From contig NZ_LABX01000163.1 in assembly GCF_001043915.1 (NCBI RefSeq), forward strand, positions 1-58,517: DNA of 58,517 bases, in the 5' to 3' direction. The position numbers and the translations under genes are program-made. Of the stretch, positions 8,369 to 15,630 are shown one piece after another (positions within the stretch are counted from its first letter, which is position 1; the number at the start of each line of letters is the position of its first letter). The notes under the pieces are model-generated. The model had not been told where the DNA came from. It made no database searches and saw only the letters and a list, made by a program, of their open reading frames with translations. This DNA comes from Methylobacterium aquaticum. GTDB taxonomy: Bacteria > Pseudomonadota > Alphaproteobacteria > Rhizobiales > Beijerinckiaceae.

Positions 8369-8393
8369 GGAACGGCCGTCCCCCGGCTCCGTT
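8369..8393 (+). promoter_or_regulatory. EcfG (general stress response) promoter of dps
   Basis: GGAAC (8369-8373), a 16-bp spacer and CGTT (8390-8393) match the alphaproteobacterial EcfG/PhyR-regulon consensus exactly. They lie 30 bp before the dps ATG, a position that gives a short leader of about 20-25 nt. dps is a classical general-stress gene, so sequence and function agree. Confidence 0.7.
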
Positions 8394-8422
8394 GTCGCGG
8401 GACATCGACGGAGTTGACCGAC

Positions 8423-8977
8423 ATGACGGAGTCCAAGGGCAAGACCGGCCAGCCGCGCCAGCATGGCACCCGCAACGGCACCGATTCGAACGCCAAGCGC
8501 GTCTCGATCGAGACGCTGAACGCGCGCCTCGCCGACGGCATCGACCTGGCGCTCGCCGTCAAGCAGGCGCATTGGAACCTGAAGGGCCCGCAATTCATCG
8601 GCATCCACGAGATGCTCGACGGGTTCCGCACCGAGCTCGACGACCTGAACGACAAGGTCGCGGAGCGGGCGGTACAGCTCGGCGCCACGGCGCTCGGCAC
8701 CGCCTCGGTGGTCGCGGCCTCCTCGACGCTCAGCCCCTACCCGACCGACGTCTACGCCATCGCCGACCACATCTCGGCTCTGATCGACCGCTACGCGGCC
8801 TATGCCAACGCCGTGCGCGAGAATATCGACCAGACCGACGAGGCTGGCGATGCCGGCACCGCCGACCTGTTCACCGAGGTCTCCCGCGCCGTCGACAAGC
8901 AGCTGTGGTTCCTCGAGGCCCATGTCCAGGAGCCGACCGGGGCGATGCGCGACGGAGACGGCAAGGGCGCGCGCTGA
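8423..8977 (+). CDS. dps: Dps-family DNA-binding ferritin
   Basis: A 184-residue ferritin-like protein that would assemble into 12-mers, oxidise Fe(II) with peroxide and coat DNA in stress. Ferroxidase ligands are visible at His50 (KQAHWNLKG), His62 (GIHEML), Asp77 and Glu81 (DLNDKVAERA). A basic, disordered N-terminal tail (residues 1-26) suits DNA binding. The ATG at 8423 is chosen over frames opening further upstream because CGGAG lies about 11 nt before it and the EcfG-type promoter lies between the upstream codons and this start. It is about 200 bp after the GMC gene and separately transcribed. Confidence 0.95.
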   Translation: MTESKGKTGQPRQHGTRNGTDSNAKRVSIETLNARLADGIDLALAVKQAHWNLKGPQFIGIHEMLDGFRTELDDLNDKVAERAVQLGATALGTASVVAASSTLSPYPTDVYAIADHISALIDRYAAYANAVRENIDQTDEAGDAGTADLFTEVSRAVDKQLWFLEAHVQEPTGAMRDGDGKGAR

Positions 8978-9166
8978 GGCGGGCGGGTTCGGTTGCCGGG
9001 GCGGGTGGATTTGCCCACGCTCCGGCGGCTCTGAACGCCCACACCCCTCTGCCCGCATGGGGGACAGCACGTGTGGTTCGCCTCTCCCGCCATGGGGGAG
9101 GCATTTTTGTACGCCGAGACCGGTATCGACAGCGAAGCCGCGCTCGATGACGCGGGGTCATGAATC
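8978..9166. other. spacer after dps
   Basis: I see no gene. The stretch contains a near-repeat of a CCCGC-ATGGGGGA motif (around 9052 and 9088) and leads into a family-1 repeat. No clear intrinsic terminator was found. Confidence 0.4.
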
Positions 9167-9322
9167 ATACCAACGGTCCAAGATGCTGACGCATCGATTC
9201 GATCTCGGGCAAGCCCGAGATCGACGGGGCCGACAACTCATCTCGAATTGTCGATATCAAACCAAAGATTTTGCGGAAATTCGAGAACGGACCCAAAGGT
9301 CAGTTTCAACGACCGCTGGTAT
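9167..9322 (+). repeat. family-1 intergenic repeat, copy A (diverged, 156 bp)
   Basis: It begins ATACCAACGGTC and ends GACCGCTGGTAT, as in copies B (45145-45270) and C (54894-55019). It shares the internal segments AGATGCTGACGCATC, CATCTCGAATT and ACCCAAAGGTC with copy C in the same orientation. It carries about 35-40 extra bases that themselves form a CTCGGGCAAGCCCGAG hairpin. It lies between the convergent dps and ilvN genes. Its flanks (TCA/TTC) do not match, suggesting an old copy. Confidence 0.85.
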
Positions 9323-9343
9323 TCTGCGCCGGGCGGAGTGACG

Positions 9344-9568
9344 ATGTCCGGCAATACCGCGCTGGTAATGCTCGGCTTTGCCTTGTTCGTCTCGGTGACG
9401 AGCATTGCCACACTGAGTGACGCCGCTGACCACTTCGAGCGTCGAGGCGGGGCGCACCGGCACCCCGCCCGTCGAGTCACCTGCGCTACATCGGCTCCGG
9501 GCCGCGCCCCATGGCGGCGACGCCGGTGCGCGAGACCTCGACCAGCCCCACCGACGCCATCAGCTTGA
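9344..9568 (+). CDS. possible small membrane protein (doubtful)
   Basis: The ATG at 9344 has CGGAG 6 nt upstream and opens a 74-residue frame with one hydrophobic segment (TALVMLGFALFVSVTSIATL). The C-terminal 28 residues are Arg/Pro-rich and lie antisense to the end of ilvN, as expected of a shadow frame. It may be a real short protein or chance. I found no family for it. Confidence 0.22.
   Translation: MSGNTALVMLGFALFVSVTSIATLSDAADHFERRGGAHRHPARRVTCATSAPGRAPWRRRRCARPRPAPPTPSA
9446..9469 (-). terminator. hairpin after ilvN
   Basis: A 7-bp stem GGCGGGG/CCCCGCC with a 10-nt loop lies 17 nt beyond the ilvN stop codon. There is no U-tract, so termination is only inferred. Confidence 0.35.
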
Positions 9569-10028
9569 CGAAGCGGTCGATCTCGTCGGTCGAGCCGGTC
9601 AGCTCGAACACGAACGAGGTCAGGGTCGCGTCGAGGGTGCGGGCCCCGAAGGCGGCGGCGAGCCGCATCGCCTCGACCCGGTGCTCGCCCTTGCCGGCCA
9701 CCTTCACGAGAGCCAGCTCGCGCTCGAGCGAATCGCCCTGGAGCGTCAGGTCCACCACCCGGTGCACCGGCACCAGCCGGTCGAGCTGGGCCTTGATCTG
9801 CTCGATGACCGCGTTGGTGCCCGTCGTCACGATGGTGATGCGCGAGATGTGCCGAGCTTCCTCGGTCTCCGACACCGTCAGGCTCTCGATGTTGTAGCCG
9901 CGGCCCGAAAACAGGCCGGCGATGCGGGCGAGCACGCCGGGCTCGTTGTCGACGATGACCGCCAGGGTGTGGCGGTTCACCGGCTCGACGCGGACCGGAT
10001 CGGGATAATGGGTGTTCATGGCGTTCAT
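9486..10028 (-). CDS. ilvN: acetolactate synthase small (regulatory) subunit
   Basis: 180 residues. The N-terminal ACT domain (HTLAVIVDNEPGVLARIAGLFSGR, then GYNIESLTVSETE) binds valine for feedback inhibition. A C-terminal ALS_ss_C domain follows (ELALVKV, LDATLTSFVFELTG). It activates the catalytic subunit encoded immediately upstream, 18 nt away. ATGs at 10028 and 10019 are both possible starts. It ends with TAG. Confidence 0.96.
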   Translation of the reverse strand: MNAMNTHYPDPVRVEPVNRHTLAVIVDNEPGVLARIAGLFSGRGYNIESLTVSETEEARHISRITIVTTGTNAVIEQIKAQLDRLVPVHRVVDLTLQGDSLERELALVKVAGKGEHRVEAMRLAAAFGARTLDATLTSFVFELTGSTDEIDRFVKLMASVGLVEVSRTGVAAMGRGPEPM

Positions 10029-10046
10029 CGTCTCAACCCTGCCCGT

Positions 10047-11825
10047 TCAGACCAGCATCTTGCCTTCGTCGGAGATCACGTCGCCCAAGTCAGCCCCGGT
10101 CTCGCCGAGGTAGTCCGAAAGCAGCATCTCGTTATGGGCCTTGCCCGACGGGATCATCGGGAAGCAGTTCTCGGTCTTGTCGACGATGCAGTCGAAGATG
10201 ACGGGGCCGTCATAGTCCAGCATCTCGGCGATCGCCGCGTCGAGGCTGCCCGGATCGGAGCAGCGGATGCCCTTGGCACCGTAGGCTTCGGCGAGCTTGA
10301 CGAAGTCGGGCAGGCTCTCCGAATAGCTCTCGGAGTAGCGCGAGCCGTGCAGCAATTGCTGCCACTGGCGCACCATGCCCATGTATTCGTTGTTGAGGAT
10401 GAAGATCTTGACCGGCAGGCGATACTGCACCGCGGTCGACATCTCCTGGATGTTCATCTGGATCGAGGCTTCGCCGGCGATGTCGATCACCAGGGCGTCG
10501 CGATGGGCAAGCTGGGCGCCGATCGCCGCCGGCAGACCGTAGCCCATGGTGCCGAGGCCCCCCGAGGTCATCCAGCGGTTCGGCTCGTCGAACTTGTAAT
10601 ACTGGGCCGCCCACATCTGGTGCTGGCCGACCTCCGTGGTGACGTAGGTCTCGCGCCCCTTGGTCGCCTCGTAGAGGCGCTGGACCGCGTATTGCGGCTT
10701 GATGGTGGTGCCCGACGGCCAGTAGCCGAGGCATTCGCGCGCCTTCCAGCCGCGGATCTTCGACAGCCACTCGGTCAGGCGGCCCCTGTCGGGCTCCGGC
10801 GTCACCGCCCGCCACTCGCGCAGCATGTCGCCGAGCACCGAGGCGCAGTCGCCGACGATGCCGATATCGGCCTTGACGGTCTTGTTGATCGAGGAGGCGT
10901 CGATGTCGACGTGGATCTTCTTGGAGAAGGGCGAGAAGGCGTCGAGCCGGCCGGTGATACGGTCGTCGAAGCGGGCGCCGATGCACACCATGACGTCGCA
11001 TTCGTGCATCGCCAGGTTGGCCTCGTAGGTCCCGTGCATGCCGAGCATGCCGAGGAACTGCGGGTCCGAGCCCGGAAAGGCGCCGAGGCCCATCAGCGTC
11101 GAGGTGACCGGGAAGCCGGTGGCGCGGGCCAATTCCCGCAGCAATTCCGAGGCTTCCGGCCCCGAATTGATGACGCCGCCGCCGGTATAGAAGACCGGGC
11201 GGCGCGCGCCGGCCATCAGCGCCACCGCGGCGCGGATTTTTTCGGGGTCGCCTTGCGTCTGCGGGTTGTAGGTCTTGTGGCTGTTGTCGATCGGGCGGCG
11301 GTAGAGGCCGCTGGCGAACTGGATGTCCTTCGGCAGGTCGACGACCACCGGGCCGGGCCGGCCATGCGAGGCGACGTAGAACGCCTCGTGCAGGATGCGC
11401 GGCAGGTCGTCGATCGATTTGACCAGGTAATTGTGCTTGGTGCAGCTGCGGGTGATGCCGACCGTGTCGCATTCCTGGAATGCGTCGGAGCCGATCAGGT
11501 GGGTCGGCACCTGGCCGGTGATGCAGACGAGCGGGACCGAATCGAGCAGCGCGTCGGTGAGGCCCGTGACGATGTTGGTGGCGCCCGGCCCCGAGGTGAC
11601 CAGCACGCAGCCGACCTTGCCCGACGAGCGGGCATAGCCCTCGGCCGCGTGGACCGCGCCCTGCTCGTGGCGGACCAGGATGTGCTTCACCGACTCCTGG
11701 TGGAAGAGCGCGTCGTAGATCGGCAGCACCGCGCCGCCCGGATAGCCGAACAGGGTGTCGACCCCCTGATCCTGAAACGCCCGGATCACCATCTCGGCGC
11801 CCGTCATGACCTCGCCCGCACTCAT
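10047..11825 (-). CDS. ilvB: acetolactate synthase large (catalytic) subunit
   Basis: 592 residues. A ThDP enzyme making acetolactate and acetohydroxybutyrate, the first common step of Val/Leu/Ile synthesis. The three TPP-enzyme domains are present: a Pyr domain with FGYPGGAVLPIYDALF and catalytic Glu54 (RHEQGA), a central FAD-site domain, and a PP domain with GEASIQMN...NNEYMG. The ThDP/Mg motif reads GEA, where I expected GDA or GDG. The ATG at 11825 is preferred over the GTG at 11831 because GGGAG lies 7 nt upstream of it. It is co-transcribed with ilvN behind an attenuator (promoter 12021-12049, leader peptide, terminator 11880-11903). Confidence 0.97.
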   Translation of the reverse strand: MSAGEVMTGAEMVIRAFQDQGVDTLFGYPGGAVLPIYDALFHQESVKHILVRHEQGAVHAAEGYARSSGKVGCVLVTSGPGATNIVTGLTDALLDSVPLVCITGQVPTHLIGSDAFQECDTVGITRSCTKHNYLVKSIDDLPRILHEAFYVASHGRPGPVVVDLPKDIQFASGLYRRPIDNSHKTYNPQTQGDPEKIRAAVALMAGARRPVFYTGGGVINSGPEASELLRELARATGFPVTSTLMGLGAFPGSDPQFLGMLGMHGTYEANLAMHECDVMVCIGARFDDRITGRLDAFSPFSKKIHVDIDASSINKTVKADIGIVGDCASVLGDMLREWRAVTPEPDRGRLTEWLSKIRGWKARECLGYWPSGTTIKPQYAVQRLYEATKGRETYVTTEVGQHQMWAAQYYKFDEPNRWMTSGGLGTMGYGLPAAIGAQLAHRDALVIDIAGEASIQMNIQEMSTAVQYRLPVKIFILNNEYMGMVRQWQQLLHGSRYSESYSESLPDFVKLAEAYGAKGIRCSDPGSLDAAIAEMLDYDGPVIFDCIVDKTENCFPMIPSGKAHNEMLLSDYLGETGADLGDVISDEGKMLV

Positions 11826-11879
11826 CGTCACGCTCCCGCTCTTTGCTCTCGTCCGCGCTCTCGGGTTCGTTTCGGCAAC

Positions 11880-11903
11880 AAAAAAGGGCCCCGAAGGACC
11901 CTT
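11880..11903 (-). terminator. ilvBN attenuator (leader terminator)
   Basis: On the minus strand AAGGGTCC-TTCG-GGGCCCTT forms an 8-bp stem with a UUCG tetraloop and one G-U pair, followed by a U-tract. It lies between the leader-peptide stop (11935) and ilvB (11825). An alternative pairing exists upstream: GCGCCACC in the leader-peptide codons (11951-11958) with GGTGGCGC (11909-11916), which abuts the terminator stem. Confidence 0.85.
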
Positions 11904-11934
11904 GCATGCGCCACCCTTGGGATGCCGGGCTGTC

Positions 11935-11985
11935 TTAAGCCCGCCCCGTCGGTGGCGCTTCCGCTACAATCAGGACTGCACGCAT
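11935..11985 (-). CDS. ilvBN leader peptide (attenuator)
   Basis: A 16-residue frame, MRAVLIVAEAPPTGRA, ending TAA. Its codons 4-7 are Val-Leu-Ile-Val, precisely the end products of the pathway. It lies about 30 nt into the predicted transcript and ends just before a mutually exclusive stem-loop and the attenuator terminator. Known ilv leaders work by ribosome stalling at such codons when charged tRNA is scarce, letting transcription continue into ilvBN. The downstream codons GCGCCACC (Ala-Pro-Pro) also form the 5' arm of the pause/protector hairpin. It is too short for normal gene finding, but the combination is hard to explain otherwise. Confidence 0.85.
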   Translation of the reverse strand: MRAVLIVAEAPPTGRA

Positions 11986-12020
11986 GCTGTCGAAAGCCTG
12001 CCCTTGAGAGAGTGGCGCGG

Positions 12021-12049
12021 ACCCTACGCCCCGCATCGGGCAGGGTCAA
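12021..12049 (-). promoter_or_regulatory. sigma-70-type promoter of ilvBN
   Basis: On the minus strand TTGACC (12049-12044), a 17-bp spacer and TAGGGT (12026-12021) lie about 36-40 nt upstream of the leader-peptide ATG. The same TTGACC-17 architecture occurs before rpsD in this window. Confidence 0.65.
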
Positions 12050-12163
12050 CCGGTTTCAAACCGGCCTTTCGGGCCGCTCATCAGGAGGGCCGCGGTGGCC
12101 GGTCCCGGCGCGGCCACGTCCAGCGGTTGTCCTCGCCCATCGGCGCACACCGCCGATCGTGGC

Positions 12164-12192
12164 TTGACAGGCGCCGCGACGCATCCTTAGCT
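12164..12192 (+). promoter_or_regulatory. candidate promoter of the NYN-domain gene
   Basis: A perfect -35 TTGACA at 12164-12169 is followed at 17 bp by TTAGCT, a poor -10. The predicted leader of about 140 nt contains a GCCCC...GGGGC hairpin around 12239-12262. The rest of the 11986-12334 spacer holds only this and the ilvBN promoter. Confidence 0.35.
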
Positions 12193-12334
12193 GCTGGCAT
12201 TGCGACCGCTATGCGGTGTGCGGCACCCGCGCTGATTGCCCCATCCTTATACTTAAGGGGCAGTTGCCTCGTTCGTGGCGGCTTTTCTCGCAAGTGATTC
12301 TTTTCGTGCGGCCGTACCGCACCTTCAAGGATAA

Positions 12335-13015
12335 ATGATGCCCAATCCCCCACGCAGCGCCCTGTTCATCGATGGCGCCAACATCTACGCCACCACCAAA
12401 GCCCTCGGCTTCGACATCGATTACCGCAAGCTGCTCGCCGATTTCCGGGCGCGCGAGAATCTGGTCCGCGCCTTCTATTACACGGCCCTGGTCGAGGACC
12501 AGGAATATTCCTCGATCCGGCCGCTGATCGACTGGCTCGATTACAACGGCTACCGCGTCGTGACGAAGCCGGTGAAGGAGTTCACCGATTCGACCGGCCG
12601 CCGCAAGATCAAGGGCAACATGGACATCGAACTGACGATCGATGCCATGGAGCTGAGCCCCTATATCGACCACATGGTGCTGTTTTCCGGCGATGGCGAC
12701 TTCAAGCCGCTGGTGGCGGCGATGCAGCGTCGGGGCGTGCGGGTGACCGTGGTCTCGACGGTGCAGACCCAACCGCCGATGGTCGCCGACGAGCTGCGCC
12801 GCCAGGCCGACGACTTCGTCGACATCGTGCAGCTGATCCCGCGCATCGGCCGCGACCAGGGCGAGCGGCCGGCGCGCGCGCCGCGCGCCCTTGGGCCGGA
12901 CGGCCCGCGCGATCTGGCTCCCCGGGATCCGGGCGAGCGGGCGCCGCGCGCGGCCGTGAACCTCGAGAACCGCTACGGCATCCGCCAGCCCGACGAGGAC
13001 GACGCCGAGGATTGA
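12335..13015 (+). CDS. NYN-domain (LabA/DUF88-like) putative ribonuclease
   Basis: 226 residues. The PIN-like NYN fold is shown by conserved acidic residues: Asp13 (LFIDGANIY), Asp97 and Asp103 (NMDIELTIDAM), and Asp120/Asp122 (LFSGDGDF). These would bind a divalent metal for RNA cleavage. After about residue 165 the chain is Arg/Pro/Asp-rich and probably disordered (APRALGPDGPRDLAPRDPG), ending with an acidic DEDDAED. LabA-type proteins have varied roles (RNA turnover, circadian output in cyanobacteria); the role here is unknown. Tandem ATGs at 12335 and 12338. A small membrane-protein gene follows 82 bp downstream. Confidence 0.88.
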   Translation: MMPNPPRSALFIDGANIYATTKALGFDIDYRKLLADFRARENLVRAFYYTALVEDQEYSSIRPLIDWLDYNGYRVVTKPVKEFTDSTGRRKIKGNMDIELTIDAMELSPYIDHMVLFSGDGDFKPLVAAMQRRGVRVTVVSTVQTQPPMVADELRRQADDFVDIVQLIPRIGRDQGERPARAPRALGPDGPRDLAPRDPGERAPRAAVNLENRYGIRQPDEDDAED

Positions 13016-13097
13016 TCCCGGCCCCGGCGCGGACATCACCGATGGAGTCCGGCCCGACGGAGCCGCCGGGCCGCTTTCGTGACCGGGGAGACGGCCC

Positions 13098-13259
13098 GTG
13101 GCGGATGAGGATGGCGCGCAGGAACCATCGCAGGACGACCGCAAGGCGCGCGACGGCGTCTCCTGGTGGGATCTGCTGGATCTGGTCGAGATCGTGGTCT
13201 GGATCGGGCGCGGGATCTGGGCCCTCTGCGCGCTGATCGCGAGCGTATTCGTGGATTAG
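13098..13259 (+). CDS. 53-residue single-pass membrane protein of unknown function
   Basis: A GTG start with GGGGAG 8 nt upstream opens a 53-codon frame. A charged N-terminal half (MADEDGAQEPSQDDRKARDG) is followed by an amphipathic VSWWDLLDLVE and a transmembrane segment (IVVWIGRGIWALCALIASVFV), ending FVD and a TAG stop. The good ribosome site, the polar-then-hydrophobic layout and the lack of a competing frame support a real gene. The TAG stop is part of the family-2 repeat that begins there, so the present C-terminus may have been set by the repeat. I do not recognise a family. Confidence 0.6.
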   Translation: MADEDGAQEPSQDDRKARDGVSWWDLLDLVEIVVWIGRGIWALCALIASVFVD

Positions 13260-13360
13260 AGCATTTTCCGACGAAGTGGATACCGTTTGGTCGCAGAAAA
13301 TGCGGCACAATCAAAGAGCTGGAGAAGCTTCGCGATTGCAACGCGATCGTGAAGCGCTCT
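13258..13360 (+). repeat. family-2 intergenic repeat, copy 1 (103 bp)
   Basis: It starts AGAGCATTTTCCGACGAAG and ends GCTCT, giving 5-bp terminal inverted repeats (AGAGC/GCTCT). Internally it carries GTGGATACCG, GCAGAAAATGCGGC and GAAGCTTCGCGATTGC, all recognisable in the copy at 52586-52686. It lies between convergent genes and its first AG completes the TAG stop of the upstream small gene. Confidence 0.9.
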
Positions 13361-13393
13361 ACCGGGGGGCACCCGGCTGCTGGCGCCCCGGGC

Positions 13394-14317
13394 TCAGCCG
13401 CCGGCCCGGGCCAGGGCCGCGAGGCCGTTGCGGGTCTCGACCGGCGCAGTCCAGCCCAGGGCCTCGAGGCCCGCCGCGCGGACGACGAGGGAGCCGGTCA
13501 GGCGCTCGCGCAACGCGCCGCGTCCCGTCAGCGCCAGGGCCGCGTCGAGGAGCGCTTGCGGCACCGGAACTAGGCCCGGGCGGCGATCGAGGCCGGCGCG
13601 CAGGGCCGCGATCATCTCCGGCACGCGCAGCGGTTCGGCCTCGCCGACGACGAGCGGGCGGCGCAAGGTTCCGGGCGCCCGCAGGACCGCATCGACGGCA
13701 TCGCTCAGGGACTCGACCGAGACCAGCGAGCGCCGCCCGGCGAGGCCGCCGAGGGGGAGCGGGTAGGGCGCCCGGGCGAGCCGCATCAGCGCCGCCATGT
13801 TGCCGGTCTGGCCAAGGCCATAGACCAGCACCGGCCGCAAGGAGACGTGATCGATGTCGATCCCCGCCAGCGCCTCCTCGGCGGCGAGCTTGGAGCGGCC
13901 ATAGGCGTCGGTCGGGGCCGGGGCATCGGCCTCGGTGAGGATGCCGGCCGCGGAGGGGCCGGATTGGGCCCGGATCGAGGACAGGAACACGAAGCGGCGC
14001 ACGCGCGCCCTCGCCGCCGCCTGGGCGAGGCCGCGCGTCGCCTCGGTGTTGAAGGTCCGGTAATCATCCTCCGGCGCCCCCGACATCGCGTGGGCGAGGC
14101 CGGCCGAATGCACCACCGCATCGGCGCCGGTGAGCGCCGCCGCCATGTTCTGGGGCCGGGCAAGATCGCCCACCACCGCGCCGCTGATCCCGGGCGGCAG
14201 CTCCACCGGCCGGCGCAGCAGCACCCGCACGCGGTAGCCCCGGGCGCCCAAGGCTGCCAGGAGATGGCGGCCGATGAAGCCGGTCGAGCCGGTGAGGGCG
14301 ACGAGGGGAGCGGTCAT
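13394..14317 (-). CDS. NAD-dependent epimerase/dehydratase (extended SDR), surface-glycan type
   Basis: 307 residues. N-terminal NAD(P)-binding TGSTGFIGRHLLAAL; the extended-SDR active site shows the FLSSIRA serine and the YGRSK Tyr-x-x-x-Lys. The family epimerises or reduces nucleotide-sugar substrates such as UDP-hexoses. It starts at 14317 inside the stop of the upstream phosphotransferase gene (4-bp overlap), so the two are translationally coupled. This pairing is common where a lipid carrier is loaded with a freshly epimerised sugar (compare WbpK/WbpL-type pairs). Substrate unknown. Confidence 0.88.
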   Translation of the reverse strand: MTAPLVALTGSTGFIGRHLLAALGARGYRVRVLLRRPVELPPGISGAVVGDLARPQNMAAALTGADAVVHSAGLAHAMSGAPEDDYRTFNTEATRGLAQAAARARVRRFVFLSSIRAQSGPSAAGILTEADAPAPTDAYGRSKLAAEEALAGIDIDHVSLRPVLVYGLGQTGNMAALMRLARAPYPLPLGGLAGRRSLVSVESLSDAVDAVLRAPGTLRRPLVVGEAEPLRVPEMIAALRAGLDRRPGLVPVPQALLDAALALTGRGALRERLTGSLVVRAAGLEALGWTAPVETRNGLAALARAGG

Positions 14318-15321
14318 GTGGCGGCGTTCCGGATCGCGGGCAGGGAAAAGAGCCGGAGCAGGCCGGCGACGAGCCCGCCGCCGAGGGCAAGCGCGACGAG
14401 GGAGGTCGTCCAGCCGGGCACCGCGAGCGTCGCGGCGGTGAGGAGCGCCAGGGCGAGGTTGAGGACGAAGACCGATCCGACCACGAAGGGCACGGAGCGG
14501 CCGTTCGCGGTGGCGCGCTGGTAGAAATGGCTGCGATGCGCCTGCCAGACCGGCTCGCCGGCAAGCGCACGACGGCCGAGGGTCAGGGTCGCGTCGGCGA
14601 GGGAGTAGAGCGGCAGCAGGATCGCGGCGGCCAGGCCTCCCTCGCCGCCCTGCCCGGCCAGCCGGTAGAGCAGCCAGGCGACGACGAGGCCGATCGGCAG
14701 CGATCCGACATCGCCGAGGAAGAGCCGCGCCACCGGCCGGTTGAACGGGGCAAATCCGAGAAGCCCGCCGAGGAGCGCCGCCGCCACCAGGGTCGCCTCC
14801 TCCGGAAGATGGCCGGCGAGACCGAAGGCCAGGAGAGCGCCGAGAATCGGCACCATCTCGGCCACGGTCATCCAATCGAGCCCGTCCATGAAATTCGTGA
14901 GGTTGACGAACCACAGGCCGGCCAGGATCGCGAGGGTGCGTTCGAGCCAGAGCGGGACGTCAGGCACCAGTTGCCCGCCGGTGGCTGTGAGCACCAGCAC
15001 CACGCAGGCCGCCTGAAGCGGCAGGCGCGCAACCACCGAGAGCGGCCGGATGTCGTCGATGGCGCCGACGAGCGCCAGGGCGAGCGTGCCGATGGCGAGG
15101 GCGACGACTTGGGCCGGGGGCGTCCCGGCCAGCAGGAAGACGGCCGTGAGCGCCGCCGCCACGACGGCGATGCCGCCGCCCTGCGGAGTCGGGATCCGGT
15201 GGCTCGACCGGGCGTTCGGCCGGGCGAGGGCATAGCGCTGGAGCAGCGGGCGCAAGGCGACGATCAGCCCGGCCGACAGGGCGGTAGCGAGGGGAACGGC
15301 GACGAGGGGGGTGAGCGGCAT
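14314..15321 (-). CDS. MraY/WecA-family polyprenyl-phosphate sugar-1-phosphate transferase
   Basis: A 335-residue integral membrane protein with about ten hydrophobic helices. Signature motifs are SSHRIPTPQGGG (substrate loop near the N-terminus), VGAIDDIRPLS, FVNLTNFMDGLD (catalytic Asp cluster) and FLGDVGSLPIGL. It transfers a sugar-1-phosphate from a UDP-sugar to undecaprenyl phosphate, starting O-antigen or exopolysaccharide synthesis. It is more WecA/WbpL-like than MraY, because it lies outside a murein cluster and pairs with an epimerase. Confidence 0.9.
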   Translation of the reverse strand: MPLTPLVAVPLATALSAGLIVALRPLLQRYALARPNARSSHRIPTPQGGGIAVVAAALTAVFLLAGTPPAQVVALAIGTLALALVGAIDDIRPLSVVARLPLQAACVVLVLTATGGQLVPDVPLWLERTLAILAGLWFVNLTNFMDGLDWMTVAEMVPILGALLAFGLAGHLPEEATLVAAALLGGLLGFAPFNRPVARLFLGDVGSLPIGLVVAWLLYRLAGQGGEGGLAAAILLPLYSLADATLTLGRRALAGEPVWQAHRSHFYQRATANGRSVPFVVGSVFVLNLALALLTAATLAVPGWTTSLVALALGGGLVAGLLRLFSLPAIRNAAT

Positions 15322-15630
15322 GCGGCGGGTGCGGACGGGACGGTTGCGCCACCCCTACCCTACCCGCCGTGCGGCAGCCAGACGGCGGCGCGTGCTGGCG
15401 AGGCGAACGGCTTGCCGGCCGGCGATGGCGGAGCGCGAGCGCCCGGAGTCCGGGCGGAGCGGTCGCGGCCCCGGGATGACGGGGAGATAGAAGGATCTGT
15501 CCTTCCGGGAAACCACCTCCTGCATTGATCCCTCGAGAGCAAAACACGTCGTCGCGGGCGCCCATGTCACACAATATTCATACAAGACAGACAATAATGT
15601 TAAATATAAATTTCGCGATCGCGACTCGCC
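15322..15630. other. divergent spacer upstream of the PstS-OmpA gene
   Basis: No gene is seen. The last 70 bp are strikingly AT-rich for this genome (around CAATAATGTTAAATATAAAT at 15590-15609) and are probably the promoter region of the gene at 15631. I could not align a convincing PHO box. Confidence 0.5.

Noticed and set aside
9417..12167. A 916-residue plus-strand open frame
   Set aside because: It lies wholly antisense to ilvN and ilvB, and its Arg/Asp/His/Val/Leu-rich composition is that of a shadow frame in GC-rich DNA.
15550..15630. A PHO box upstream of the PstS-OmpA gene
   Set aside because: The segment is AT-rich and contains AAGACAG, but no second half-repeat at 11-bp spacing could be aligned.
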